64,000 nucleotides of DNA from an uncultured Caldilineaceae bacterium. Lineage in GTDB: Bacteria; Chloroflexota; Anaerolineae; Caldilineales; Caldilineaceae. The notes under the pieces are model-generated. The model was not told the DNA's origin, made no database searches, and saw only the letters and a program-made list of their open reading frames with translations. Made by a program: the position numbers and the translations under genes. This document shows positions 33,314 to 41,967 of the stretch, one piece after another. Numbering within the stretch: the stretch's first letter is position 1; each line of letters opens with the position of its first letter. The DNA is taken from positions 4,753,405-4,817,404 of the forward strand of contig OX638330.1 in assembly GCA_951812725.1 (NCBI GenBank). The letters run 5' to 3'.

Positions 33314-34849
33314 ATGGCCAAGAAGCGCAGACGAAGAAAGCAGGCGGAACAGCCGCAGGTAGAAAACAGACGTGAGACCCGCCTGCGCGCCCGCGACCGG
33401 GAGCGCAACCTGCGGATGATGTCGATCGTCGGCGGGATAGTCGGCGTGGCGCTGATTCTGGTCCTGTACGGCGTGATCAATGAGCTTGTCATTAAGCCAA
33501 ACAGTGTGCTGGCACAGGTTGAAGACCGAACGATCGTCACTCGCGACTTCTGGCAACAGTCCCGCCTGCGGCAGGGCGAACTGGAAAACCAGCGCTTACG
33601 GCTGCAGATATTCGCCCAGCAATTTGGCGATTCAAGCCTGTTCGCCTCCCAGATCGCATCGATCAATGCGACGCTGGCCAGCCCTTTGACGCTGGGGACA
33701 CAGGTCCTCAACGATATGATTGAAGGGGCTGTGCTGCAGATTAAGGCGCCGGAAGTGGGCGTGGCCGTTACCGATGAAGAGGTTGAAGAGACGTTACGCG
33801 AAGAGGTAGCGCTTGGGCAAAGCGCGCTGACAGTGCCGCAGGCCACAGCAACCGCCGACGCCGCCGTCGAAGCGACCGCCACCGCCGAATCCTTTACGCC
33901 TACGCCGCTCCCCTCGCCGACATCAACGCCGGAAGACGGCGCGAGCAGTGAACAAGCCGCAACCGCGGCCGATTCTACTCCCGAGAGCTCTCCCGAGGGA
34001 CCCTCCGATGATCCGACCACCCCGGAGCCGCCCACGATCCTGACCGACGCCTTGTACGAGGAAGGGCTGAGCACGCTGGAAGAGAATCTGCGCGAGAACA
34101 CCGGCATGAACCTGGCCAGCTATCGCGAGGTGATCCGGGCGCGCTTGTTGCGCACCAAGATGTCGGAGACGATCAGCCAGGATCTGGTATCCACTACAGA
34201 GGAGCAGGTCCGGGTCCGTCATATTTTAGTCTCAGTCGATCCCGAGCCGGAGCCGGCTGGCGAGGCGGAGGACGAATCTGCCCCAGCCGAAACGCCTCCG
34301 CCCGCGCCTGAAAGCGCGGACGAAGACGGCGAAAGTACAACCGAAACGACGGCAGGGGGTGCAGTGGAAGTCGATGCGGATGACAGCCCGCCCGACCCGG
34401 AAATATGGAATCCGGACAGCAACGGCGATGGCCGTGTTGACGACGCGGAGGCGCTGGCCTTTGCGCAGACGCTGCATCAACGCATTCTCGACGGTGAGGA
34501 TTTCGCCGACCTGGCGCTCCGGTTCAGCAACGACCCGGGCAGCGGCTCGCAGGGCGGCGATCTGGGCTGGGCGGGACGCGGACGCTACGTGCCCGAATTC
34601 GACGAAGCCGCATTTTCACTCGAAGTCGGCGTGATGAGCGCACCGATAAAGACGAACTTCGGCTACCATATCCTTGAGGTGCTGGAGCGGGACGATGAAC
34701 GGCCAAAAGAAGAAGCCGCCTTGCAGCAGGAGTATTCCCAGGCTTTCCAGACCTGGCTGCAGGAGCAGGTGCTGTCGCTGAACATCGACCGGCCGGACAA
34801 CCTGTCTGCCATGTTGCCGCGCAACCTGGGCCAGTCGGACGACCAGTAA
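33314..34849 (+). CDS. Membrane-anchored parvulin peptidyl-prolyl isomerase (PrsA/SurA-like)
   Basis: 511 residues. A basic N-terminus (KKRRRRKQ) is followed by one helix (about 37-57), so the rest is probably outside the membrane. A SurA-like chaperone region follows (about 60-295), with a Pro/Thr/Ser-rich stretch at 175-245. The parvulin domain begins VRVRHILVS (about 297-305) but is interrupted by an acidic ~60-residue linker. An EF-hand loop (DSNGDGRVDDAE, 368-379) ends the linker, and then AQTLHQRILDGEDFADLALRFSNDPGSGSQGGDLGW and FGYHILEVLE complete the domain. It likely helps exported proteins fold. Confidence 0.9.
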   Translation: MAKKRRRRKQAEQPQVENRRETRLRARDRERNLRMMSIVGGIVGVALILVLYGVINELVIKPNSVLAQVEDRTIVTRDFWQQSRLRQGELENQRLRLQIFAQQFGDSSLFASQIASINATLASPLTLGTQVLNDMIEGAVLQIKAPEVGVAVTDEEVEETLREEVALGQSALTVPQATATADAAVEATATAESFTPTPLPSPTSTPEDGASSEQAATAADSTPESSPEGPSDDPTTPEPPTILTDALYEEGLSTLEENLRENTGMNLASYREVIRARLLRTKMSETISQDLVSTTEEQVRVRHILVSVDPEPEPAGEAEDESAPAETPPPAPESADEDGESTTETTAGGAVEVDADDSPPDPEIWNPDSNGDGRVDDAEALAFAQTLHQRILDGEDFADLALRFSNDPGSGSQGGDLGWAGRGRYVPEFDEAAFSLEVGVMSAPIKTNFGYHILEVLERDDERPKEEAALQQEYSQAFQTWLQEQVLSLNIDRPDNLSAMLPRNLGQSDDQ

Positions 34850-34907
34850 GGTTCGGTCTTCAGCGTTCGGTAGTATACGATCAGGCTGAAACAACAATCA
34901 GATATAG

Positions 34908-34950
34908 AAACGCCGGGCACTGGATTGGACATTGTGCCCGGCGTTTTTTT
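34908..34950. terminator. Strong intrinsic terminator between convergent operons
   Basis: AACGCCGGGCAC pairs perfectly with GTGCCCGGCGTT (12 bp) and is followed by seven T on the + strand. It ends the rpsF-rpsR-parvulin unit. The start of the minus-strand arm has few T, so it is weaker for the ABC operon. Confidence 0.9.
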
Positions 34951-35731
34951 ATTCGCGCACCGCTTCTTCCGCGCCCGTCGCCAGGCAGGCGCGGATTTCG
35001 CTGATGAGGGCGCCGGCCTGCGGCCATGTAAGCATCTCCAGCGTGCGCGGACGGGGCAGGTCAACTGGGATGGCGCCCTGCAGGCTGCCGGGCTGCCCGC
35101 TCAGGACCAGCACGCGATCGGCGAGGAAGACGGCCTCCTGGATGCTGTGCGTAATCATCAGCGCCGTCTGCTTCCTGTCCCCGCAGATGCGCAGGAGCTC
35201 CTGGTTGAGACGCTCGCGCGTCAGCGCGTCCAGCGCGCCGAAAGGCTCGTCCATCAGGAGCAGCGCAGGACTTTGCAGGAGGGCCCGCGTGAGCGTAACG
35301 CGCTGGGCCATGCCGCCGGAGAGTTGGGACGGGTAGGCGTCGGCGAACTTTTCCAGCCCCATCAGGGCAAGCGCCGCGTGGGCCCGCTCCCGGTCATGCT
35401 CATCGAGCGGCTTCTGCAGTTCCAGCGGGAGCAGGACGTTTTCCAGGGCTGTGCGCCAGGGCATCAGGTTCGTGTTCTGGAAGACGAACCCGATCTGAGA
35501 CTGCGGGGATTGTACAGTGTTGCCTTTGAACTTCACCTCGCCTGCTGTGGGCGTCAACAGGCCGCCGAGGATGCGCAGCAGTGTCGATTTGCCGCTGCCG
35601 CTGTTCCCGACCACGCAGACAAACTCATGCGCCTGCACAGAGAAGGAGACCGCTGCCACTGCCGGTGTGACGCGGTTGCGGCGGCGGTAGGTGTGGCTGA
35701 CGTTCTGTGCCTGCAGTAGCGGATCTGTCAT
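34949..35731 (-). CDS. ABC transporter ATPase of the riboflavin transporter (NitT/TauT type)
   Basis: 260 residues. Walker A is VVGNSGSGKSTLLR, the Q-loop is GFVFQNTNLMPWRT, the signature is LSGGMAQRVTLTRAL, Walker B is LLLMDEPFGALD, and the switch His is in MITHSIQEAVFLADRV. It belongs to the class that powers nitrate, taurine, thiamin-precursor and riboflavin importers. It is the last gene of the minus-strand unit ribX-ribY-ATPase, which begins with an FMN riboswitch, so it most likely energises riboflavin uptake. Confidence 0.88.
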   Translation of the reverse strand: MTDPLLQAQNVSHTYRRRNRVTPAVAAVSFSVQAHEFVCVVGNSGSGKSTLLRILGGLLTPTAGEVKFKGNTVQSPQSQIGFVFQNTNLMPWRTALENVLLPLELQKPLDEHDRERAHAALALMGLEKFADAYPSQLSGGMAQRVTLTRALLQSPALLLMDEPFGALDALTRERLNQELLRICGDRKQTALMITHSIQEAVFLADRVLVLSGQPGSLQGAIPVDLPRPRTLEMLTWPQAGALISEIRACLATGAEEAVRE

Positions 35732-35830
35732 CGATGGCCAGGGACAATAGTAAGTGGCGGCTGCCCGCGGCCGGTTACAGGACGCAGTCCGCGGGGCATG
35801 TCACCGTTGGGGATATTACTCATAGGAAAA

Positions 35831-36916
35831 TCACTCAATGAATTCGTTGGTGTACATCTCTTCGGGCTGGACGAGCCGCTCGACAAAGCCGATACGCAGC
35901 AGGAGTTCGGCCACCGTCTGCCATTCGGCATCGGTGGTGGCGCCGGGCGCGCCCTCGGGCCGCGGCTGCCAGAAGGGAAGTGACGCTTCGAACACCAAGC
36001 GGTTGGCGGCTTCGTTCTCTCCGCCCGCCTCCGGCACAAAGTTCAACGCAATTGCGAAGGACTCATCCGGATTGGCAAGGGTATAGGCGACCGACTCCTG
36101 CAGCGCGCGCACCATCGCTTCCACCAGTTGCGGCTCCTCCTGCAGCGTGCGCTCGTTGGTGACGAGCCCGTTGGCGGGAATCTGCAGGTATTGATCGAGG
36201 GCGATCTGCACGGTATCGATGCCGGCATTGCCCAGCACGACCGGACCATTGACGGCGTAATCCACGGCTGCGTCGACCAGATCCTCGCTCACGGCCGAGG
36301 CCTGGGTGAAGCCGATGCTCTCCATCTGGATGTCGGCTTCGGTCAGTCCTGCCACATCGAGCAGAGCCCGCAGCGCAATATAGTTTGCCCCGAACGGTCC
36401 CGGTACGCCGATGGTGCGGCCTGCCAGGTCGGCCGGTTCGTGGATGCCGGCATCGGCCTTGGCGAAAACTGTGACCGGGTAGCTGGTATACCAGTTCATC
36501 ACATATCTGACCGGCATCTCCTGCGCGCGGCCAAGTACGAGCTGGTCGCCGCTGGCGATCAGGAACTGCAGCTCATCGGTCGCGACCAGCTTCAGGTAAT
36601 CGTTTTCGAAGCCGTACTCCAGCGACAGATCGATGCCTCTCTCTGCGAAGAATCCCTTTTCGATCCCGACGTAGAAGGGCGCGAACTGGACATTGGGAAT
36701 AAAGCCGACGCCTAAGGTGATCGGGCGCGGGCTTTGCGGTTCGGACGGCGCGGCGGGGGCCGGCGCGACCGGGGCGCACGCGGCCGTAAGTGCAAGCAGG
36801 AGCGGCAGCAGAACCAGCCTCAGCGAGCGGGACAGGCCTGGAAGGCTCCCCGTTCCCAGCTGGCATAAGATTGCGTTCGCCCGTGCTGTTGAATACCGGA
36901 CAGTGTAATGTTTCAT
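35831..36916 (-). CDS. ribY: Substrate-binding protein of an FMN-riboswitch-controlled ABC transporter (RibY-like)
   Basis: The 361-residue NMT1/THI5-like binding protein has an N-terminal hydrophobic segment ending LTAAC at Cys47, a near-lipobox, so a lipoprotein is likely. The core starts ITLGVGFIPNVQFAPFYVGIEKGFFAERGIDL, with AGRTIGVPGPFGANYIALRALL and later NERTLQEEPQLVEAMVRALQES. NMT1-like proteins bind thiamin pyrimidines or riboflavin. The FMN riboswitch upstream makes riboflavin the preferred ligand, as known for RibXY in Chloroflexota. GAGGA lies 5 bases before the ATG. Confidence 0.87.
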   Translation of the reverse strand: MKHYTVRYSTARANAILCQLGTGSLPGLSRSLRLVLLPLLLALTAACAPVAPAPAAPSEPQSPRPITLGVGFIPNVQFAPFYVGIEKGFFAERGIDLSLEYGFENDYLKLVATDELQFLIASGDQLVLGRAQEMPVRYVMNWYTSYPVTVFAKADAGIHEPADLAGRTIGVPGPFGANYIALRALLDVAGLTEADIQMESIGFTQASAVSEDLVDAAVDYAVNGPVVLGNAGIDTVQIALDQYLQIPANGLVTNERTLQEEPQLVEAMVRALQESVAYTLANPDESFAIALNFVPEAGGENEAANRLVFEASLPFWQPRPEGAPGATTDAEWQTVAELLLRIGFVERLVQPEEMYTNEFIE

Positions 36917-36986
36917 TCGTTCCTCTGAATATTGGCGGACAGGAGATCTTCTCCTGTATCAGATACCTTTTCTCGAGCAGGAGTCC

Positions 36987-37889
36987 TTACTCCCCACTCT
37001 GCGGACCATGCTGTTTCCAGCGCAGCAGATAGCTTTCCAGCAGTGTGACACTCCAGTACATCGCCTGGGCGAGCAGCACGATCATGAGCACGGCGACGAA
37101 GATCATCGGTGTGTCCAGGACGCCACGGCCCAGGTTGATGAGGAATCCCAGCCCTTCGTCGGCGCCGACGAACTCGCCCACGATCGCGCCGACTACGGCC
37201 AGGATGACGCTCAGCTTGAGGCCGCCGAAGATCACGGGCAGGGCGCCGGGCAGATCCAGCTTCAGGAAGAGCTGACAGCGGCTGGCGCGCAGAGAGCGCA
37301 TCAGCTCGCGCAGGTCCGGATCCACATTGCGGATACCGACAACCGTACCGAGCAGGGTGGGAAAGAAGACCATGATCGTCGTTACCAGCACTTTGCTCAA
37401 CAGGCCGCTGCCAAACCAGATGACCAGCAGCGGGGCGATGGCAACAACGGGCACCGTCTGGCTGGCGACGAGATAGGGGGAGAGGATGCGGTCGAGCGTG
37501 CGGCTGCGTCCGAGCCAGTAGCCCAGCGCGAAGGCCAGCGTCAGGCCGATCAGCAGGCCGGCGCCGATTTCGGTAACGGTGGCCTGTGTATGACGTAGCA
37601 GCGAGCCGTCAGCACTCATCGCCAGCGCTTTCTGCAATATCTGTCCTGGGCGGGGCAGAATAAAGGTCGGGTAGTCCTGCCAGCGGACAAGCGCCTCCCA
37701 CAGCAGCAGTGCAGCGCCGAGCACGAACGGGAAGGCCGCCAGCGCGGGATGTTGCGCCACCCAATCGGCGACGCGGCCGGCTTTGCGCCGGTCCTGACGC
37801 GCCGGCTGCTCGACGACGGGAGGCGCGCCCTGTTCTCTGCCGTCCTCGACCGGCGCGCCGGGGAATAGAACTGAACTGTCCTTCATCAT
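36987..37889 (-). CDS. ribX: Permease of an FMN-riboswitch-controlled ABC transporter (RibX-like)
   Basis: 300 residues from the ATG at 37889. A longer frame to 37955 would overlap the terminator hairpin and is rejected. AAGGCA precedes the chosen start. About six helices are seen, with the EAA-type loop LRELMRSLRASRCQLFLKLDLPGALPVIFGGLKLS. This is the BPD_transp_1 fold of NitT/TauT/SsuC permeases. The 3' end is 70 bases from ribY. Repression by FMN is expected at the leader. Confidence 0.87.
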   Translation of the reverse strand: MMKDSSVLFPGAPVEDGREQGAPPVVEQPARQDRRKAGRVADWVAQHPALAAFPFVLGAALLLWEALVRWQDYPTFILPRPGQILQKALAMSADGSLLRHTQATVTEIGAGLLIGLTLAFALGYWLGRSRTLDRILSPYLVASQTVPVVAIAPLLVIWFGSGLLSKVLVTTIMVFFPTLLGTVVGIRNVDPDLRELMRSLRASRCQLFLKLDLPGALPVIFGGLKLSVILAVVGAIVGEFVGADEGLGFLINLGRGVLDTPMIFVAVLMIVLLAQAMYWSVTLLESYLLRWKQHGPQSGE

Positions 37890-37902
37890 TCTGCCTTGCC
37901 TT

Positions 37903-37941
37903 AAAAATAAAAGGCCCAAAGCAATCTTTCGCTTCGGGTCC
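37903..37941 (-). terminator. Terminator hairpin just before ribX
   Basis: On the minus strand CCCGAAGC pairs with GCTTTGGG (one G-U), extended by GG/CC, and is followed by TTTTATTTTT. It ends 14 bases before the ribX ATG. It is the best candidate for the regulated terminator of the FMN riboswitch. Confidence 0.65.
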
Positions 37942-38039
37942 TTTGCGCGGTGCATCCACCGGACTCACGGCGTGTGCCGAGAGCAGCCACACGCAACGGC
38001 TGGTGTGCGCGTATTCCTCGCGCAACACGCGTTTCACAC

Positions 38040-38074
38040 AATAAAGCCCGAGATACAGTTATCGTACCCCGGGC
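38040..38074 (-). terminator. Hairpin in the ribX leader
   Basis: On the minus strand GCCCGGGGTAC pairs with GTATCTCGGGC (two G-U) around a 7-base loop and is followed by TTTATTG. It lies between the riboswitch aptamer and the terminator at 37903. It could be a first, weaker terminator. Confidence 0.45.
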
Positions 38075-38149
38075 ATTGCGCGCAGCAGCTACTGCGAATA
38101 GCCAAAGAGAACAGAACAATACCTGGAAAGGGATTGCCCTCGCTCTTTG

Positions 38150-38302
<153 letters not shown>

Positions 38303-38323
38303 GGTTATTTGGTTGTTGGGGTT

Positions 38324-38353
38324 ATTATGGCAGAGGGTTGCGGTGGGCGTCAA
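38324..38353 (-). promoter_or_regulatory. Promoter of the riboflavin-transport unit
   Basis: On the minus strand TTGACG (38348-38353) and CATAAT (38324-38329) are 18 bases apart. The predicted start near 38317 lies about 15 bases before the first riboswitch block. The rest of the gap to lysS (38354-38679) shows no gene. Confidence 0.7.
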
Positions 38354-38679
38354 GTCGGGGTGGGCGGGGGTCTGTCCCAAATTATTGGGTAGACGTTGTC
38401 TGAATCAGGATTTACAGGATTTGGAAATTTTCAGGATTACAGGCGAGCGGGTGGTGGCTGTTAAGGGAATCCTTTTGCGTCGGGAGAAAGGGCAGATTGC
38501 AGAGGGACAGTGATACGGGATGCACACTGAGCTGCCGTTCTCTGCTGGATATGGAGCGACGATGGCAGGAGTCGTTGCGCGGGAGGACTAATCTGCGGAC
38601 AGAGAAAAATTGGAAGGTCTGTTGGTTACTATGCGGAGCGCCGCCGAGGGAAAGCAAGCGAGGCGCCTGCACCCGCAGG

Positions 38680-40260
38680 CTATGCGCCGGCGTCAGCTGC
38701 GGGGAGGGCGACGGCGGCGGCCGGCTCTTGCTCGTCGGGGGCGGCGTCATCCTGGGGGGTGTCGTCGATTTCACGCAGGTGGGGGAAGAGGATGACCTCG
38801 CGGATCGTGTCGCGGTCCGTGAGCAGCATCGTCAGGCGGTCGATGCCCATGCCGAAACCGCCGGTGGGCGGCATACCGAAACTGAGCGCCTCGACGTAGT
38901 CGACATCGACCGGATGCGCCTCCTCGTCGCCCTGCTCCGCGCGGTAGTTTTCATCCAGGAAGCGCTGCAGCTGGTCGACGGGATCGTTCAGCTCGGTGAA
39001 TGCGTTGCAAAGCTCCATGCCGGCGGCAAAGCCTTCGAAGCGCTCGACCAGGCGTTCATCGTCCGGCATCCCTTTCGCGAGCGGGCTGACTTCGCGCGGA
39101 TAGTCGACCAGAAAGGTGGGCTGGATCAGCTTGGGTTCGCAGAATTTGGAGAGCAGATTATCCACCAGCTTGCCCCAGTTGTCTTCGTCGGCGGCGTCGA
39201 TGCCGCGGCTGCGCATCTCTGCACGCAGGCTGTCGGCATCGGTGAACTGTTCATAGTCGATGCCGGATGCGTCCAGGATCGCCTGCCGGAGAGGGAGACG
39301 CGGCCAGGGCGGGGTAAAGTCGATCGTGTGCTCCTGCCAGGTGACGACGGGACTGCCGGTCACCTGTTCGGCGGTGAAGGCGACCATCTCCTCGGTGCGC
39401 CGCATGACATCTTCGTAGTCGACGTAGGCCTCGTAGAACTCAAGCTGGGTAAATTCTGGATTGTGCTTGAAGCTGACGCCTTCATTGCGGAAGTCGCGAC
39501 CGATCTCGTAGACTGCGGGGAAACCGCCGACGATCAGCCGCTTCAGGTACAGCTCGAAGCTGATGCGCAGATAGAGGTCCTGGTGGAGCTGGTTATGGTG
39601 TGTGACGAAGGGCTGTGCGGCCGCGCCGCCGTAAAGCGGCTGCAGAATCGGCGTCTCGACTTCGAGGAACCCGGCGTCGTCCAGATAGGTGCGCAGAGCG
39701 CGCACGACCGCGGCCCGGTTACGGAACAGAGCGCGCACATCTTCGTTGGCCAGCAGGTCCACATAGCGCCGCCGGTAGCGGACTTCCGGATCACGTACGC
39801 CGTGCCATTTGTCGGGCATCGGTTTGAGCGCTTTGGCCAGGAAGGTGATCTCCTCGACGGTAACGCTCAACTCGCCGGTGCGAGTGACCGAGAGCGGGCC
39901 GCTGGCGCTGATGAAGTCGCCGAGATCGATGAGCCGCTTCCACACCTCGTTGTACCAGCCGTCCGGCAACTTGTCGCGCTGGATGAAGAGCTGAATCTGT
40001 GCGCTGCCGTCATCCAGATCGGCGAAGCTGACCTTGCCCATCACGCGGATGCGCTTGAGACGACCGGCCACGCTCACCACCGGCTGCTCGGCCGCGCCTT
40101 CGTCATACAGGTCGCGGGCGGCCGCGATCGTATGCGAACGCTTCACACGCGCCGGATAGGGATCGATCCCGCGTGCGCGCAGGGCATCCAGCTTCTGCAG
40201 GCGACTCTGCTCCTGATCGCTCAGATTTTCAGGCTCGAACAGTTGGCTGGCATCGTTCAC
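38680..40260 (-). CDS. lysS: Lysyl-tRNA synthetase, class II
   Basis: The 526-residue enzyme starts with a GTG with AGGAG 8 bases upstream. The OB-fold tRNA anticodon domain (about 60-165) has VAGRLKRIRVMGKVSFADL. Motif 1 is in FLEVETPILQPLYGGAAAQPF, motif 2 is EIGRDFRNEGVSFKHNPEFTQLEFYEAY, and motif 3 is PPTGGFGMGIDRLTMLLT. It charges tRNA-Lys. It follows greA by 62 bases and is probably co-transcribed with it. Length slightly exceeds the usual 490-505 because of an acidic, Ala-rich tail. Confidence 0.96.
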   Translation of the reverse strand: MNDASQLFEPENLSDQEQSRLQKLDALRARGIDPYPARVKRSHTIAAARDLYDEGAAEQPVVSVAGRLKRIRVMGKVSFADLDDGSAQIQLFIQRDKLPDGWYNEVWKRLIDLGDFISASGPLSVTRTGELSVTVEEITFLAKALKPMPDKWHGVRDPEVRYRRRYVDLLANEDVRALFRNRAAVVRALRTYLDDAGFLEVETPILQPLYGGAAAQPFVTHHNQLHQDLYLRISFELYLKRLIVGGFPAVYEIGRDFRNEGVSFKHNPEFTQLEFYEAYVDYEDVMRRTEEMVAFTAEQVTGSPVVTWQEHTIDFTPPWPRLPLRQAILDASGIDYEQFTDADSLRAEMRSRGIDAADEDNWGKLVDNLLSKFCEPKLIQPTFLVDYPREVSPLAKGMPDDERLVERFEGFAAGMELCNAFTELNDPVDQLQRFLDENYRAEQGDEEAHPVDVDYVEALSFGMPPTGGFGMGIDRLTMLLTDRDTIREVILFPHLREIDDTPQDDAAPDEQEPAAAVALPAADAGA

Positions 40261-40322
40261 AATACCTGCTCCTGGGCAAAGCGGCCGGATTGTCTACCGG
40301 GATACGGGCAGAGGGGCGTTCT

Positions 40323-40796
40323 TTATTCGACGCGAACGATCTTGAACTCGATTTCGCCCGCCGGCGCCTTGACGCTTACGACATCTCCCGCGATATGGCC
40401 GAGCAACGCCTTGCCGATGGGGCTTTCGTTGCTGATGCGCCCATTATTCGGATCGGTTTCCGTCGAGCCTACGATTGTGTAAATCTCTTCGTCGTCGTAA
40501 CCGTTTTCTTTGACGACAACACTGCGGCCCAGGGCAACCTCGTTGTCGGGAGTCTGGGTATCGTCGATAATCTGCGCGTTGTGGATCTTGACCTTGAGTT
40601 CCCGAATGCGCCCTTCGACAAAGGCTTGGGCATTTTTAGCCTCATCGTAGCCGGCATTTTCTCTCAGGTCACCTTCGGCTTTGGCTTCGGCGATCTGCTG
40701 GGCAATCTGTTGCCGGCGTTCACCGACAAGATAGTCCAGTTCCTCTCGCAGAGCGTCGAGACCGCTTTTCGTCAGATAAACAGGGCTTTCACTCAT
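40323..40796 (-). CDS. greA: Transcription elongation factor GreA
   Basis: 157 residues, normal length. The N-terminal coiled coil has LTKSGLDALREELDYLVGERRQQIAQQIAEAKAEGDLRENAGYDEAKNAQ, with the conserved Asp-Leu-(Arg/Ser)-Glu-Asn tip (GDLRENAGY). The C-terminal domain has YTIVGSTETDPNNGRISNESPIGKALLGH. GreA stimulates cleavage of backtracked RNA by RNA polymerase. It is first in the greA-lysS unit, with a strong promoter and structured leader. Confidence 0.96.
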   Translation of the reverse strand: MSESPVYLTKSGLDALREELDYLVGERRQQIAQQIAEAKAEGDLRENAGYDEAKNAQAFVEGRIRELKVKIHNAQIIDDTQTPDNEVALGRSVVVKENGYDDEEIYTIVGSTETDPNNGRISNESPIGKALLGHIAGDVVSVKAPAGEIEFKIVRVE

Positions 40797-40841
40797 GATT
40801 CTTACTCGCTGTTTGCGCGGGGGTTTCTCTCACGCAGATAG

Positions 40842-40926
40842 AGAGGGCGCGGTCAACGGCGGGTAAAATGCCGTCATCAGAAGCGCCCTCTGGAAAGTAA
40901 ACGCCGACCCGAATCGTCAGGTCGGC
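40842..40926 (-). promoter_or_regulatory. Structured leader of greA (two hairpins)
   Basis: On the minus strand the first hairpin pairs GCCGACC with GGTCGGC (40903-40926). The second pairs AGAGGGCGC with GCGCCCTCT (40842-40891) and contains an inner ACGGC/GCCGT stem. Both arms are perfect. They lie between the promoter at 40942 and the greA start. No T-run follows either. Leader control of greA is known in other bacteria; here it is inferred. Confidence 0.55.
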
Positions 40927-40941
40927 TCTCAATCTGTTACG

Positions 40942-40969
40942 ATTATAGCTGAATTTTCGGAAAAGGCAA
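40942..40969 (-). promoter_or_regulatory. Promoter of greA-lysS
   Basis: On the minus strand TTGCCT (40964-40969) and a perfect TATAAT (40942-40947) are 16 bases apart. The predicted start lies near 40935, about 140 bases before greA. Confidence 0.7.
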
Positions 40970-41079
40970 ACCCAGTGGACAGTTGTTGTACAGTTCGAAA
41001 GGGGTTGATTTTCCGGCTACGAGTGAGAAATTACACTGGGATCCGCGGCCGCTTCTCTGGGCAGACCCGAAATTGGGAC

Positions 41080-41097
41080 ACTCCCGATATCGGGAGT
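41080..41097. promoter_or_regulatory. 18-base perfect palindrome before the methyltransferase gene
   Basis: ACTCCCGATATCGGGAGT is a perfect palindrome with no loop, 43 bases before the chosen start. It looks like the binding site of a dimeric regulator. No partner regulator is encoded nearby. Confidence 0.5.
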
Positions 41098-41139
41098 CAT
41101 GATGTTACTATCCACCAATCTCCCTCTTCACCCTACCGC

Positions 41140-41967
41140 ATGGATTTCGATGCCTTCGCCCGTTTCTACGACGGCGATTACCGCGACTACACCGATGACA
41201 TTCCGCTTGTGCTGAAGACGGCGCGCGCAGCCGGCCGCACCGCGCTGGAGCTTGGCTGCGGCACCGGCCGCGTGCTGCTTCCCCTGGCCGAGGCCGGCTT
41301 TCAAGTCGTCGGGCTCGACAAGAGCGCGGCGCTGCTGGCGATCGCTCGCCGCAAGTTGGCGAAGCGGGGCTTTGAGTCGGAGACAGTGGCATCCGATTCA
41401 GCGGCAGACGGCTCGAGGATGGTCAGATTGGTGCAGGCGGATATGACCAGTTTCGAGCTTGCGCAGACGGAGGTTGACTTCGCCTTTGTGGTCAGCAATA
41501 CGCTGATGCACCTGACAACCCAGACCGAACAGTTGCTGGCGCTACAGTGCGCCAACCGCCATCTGCGCGCGGGCGGTCTGCTGCTGATCGATCTGTTCAA
41601 CCCGGACGCGGCCTATCTGGAGGCGATATCGGGCATTCAGGAACTGGCCGACTGGTGGGAGGACGAGGAAAGCGGCGCGCGGGTGTTGAAATGGACGACC
41701 CGCTACCTGGACGCGGCGCGGCAACTACAGGATACGATCTTCATCTACGAGGAGATTTTTCCCGACGGACGCAACGCGCAGACACGGCTCGCCTTCCCGC
41801 TGCGCTTCTGGTGGCCCGACGAGGGGGCCCTGCTGCTGGAACAGGCAGGGTTTGCGGTGGATGAACTCTACGGCGACTTCGACGGCAGCCCCTATCAACC
41901 TGACAGCGAGCGCCTGATCTTCATCGCTCGAAAAAAAACGGCGGCTAGCGGTATTTCAGGCCGCTAG
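41140..41967 (+). CDS. SAM-dependent class I methyltransferase
   Basis: 275 residues from the ATG at 41140 (MDFDAFARFYDGDYRDY), which starts the typical domain; a GTG-started frame from 40975 adds a tail without similarity to anything known and runs through the palindrome. Motif I is ALELGCGTGRVLLPLAEAG, followed by VVGLDKSAALLAIARRKL, VQADMTSFELAQTEVDFAFVVSN and GGLLLIDLFNP. The C-terminal half is of the type found in small-molecule methyltransferases. Substrate unknown. No good Shine-Dalgarno is seen. The last codons overlap the nrdJ terminator. Confidence 0.82.
   Translation: MDFDAFARFYDGDYRDYTDDIPLVLKTARAAGRTALELGCGTGRVLLPLAEAGFQVVGLDKSAALLAIARRKLAKRGFESETVASDSAADGSRMVRLVQADMTSFELAQTEVDFAFVVSNTLMHLTTQTEQLLALQCANRHLRAGGLLLIDLFNPDAAYLEAISGIQELADWWEDEESGARVLKWTTRYLDAARQLQDTIFIYEEIFPDGRNAQTRLAFPLRFWWPDEGALLLEQAGFAVDELYGDFDGSPYQPDSERLIFIARKKTAASGISGR

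Noticed and set aside
37890..37955. Longer ribX start at 37955
   Set aside because: It would put coding sequence through the terminator hairpin and T-run before the ATG at 37889.
40975..41139. N-terminal extension of the methyltransferase
   Set aside because: The extra 55 residues have no family similarity and cover the 18-base palindrome and spacer.
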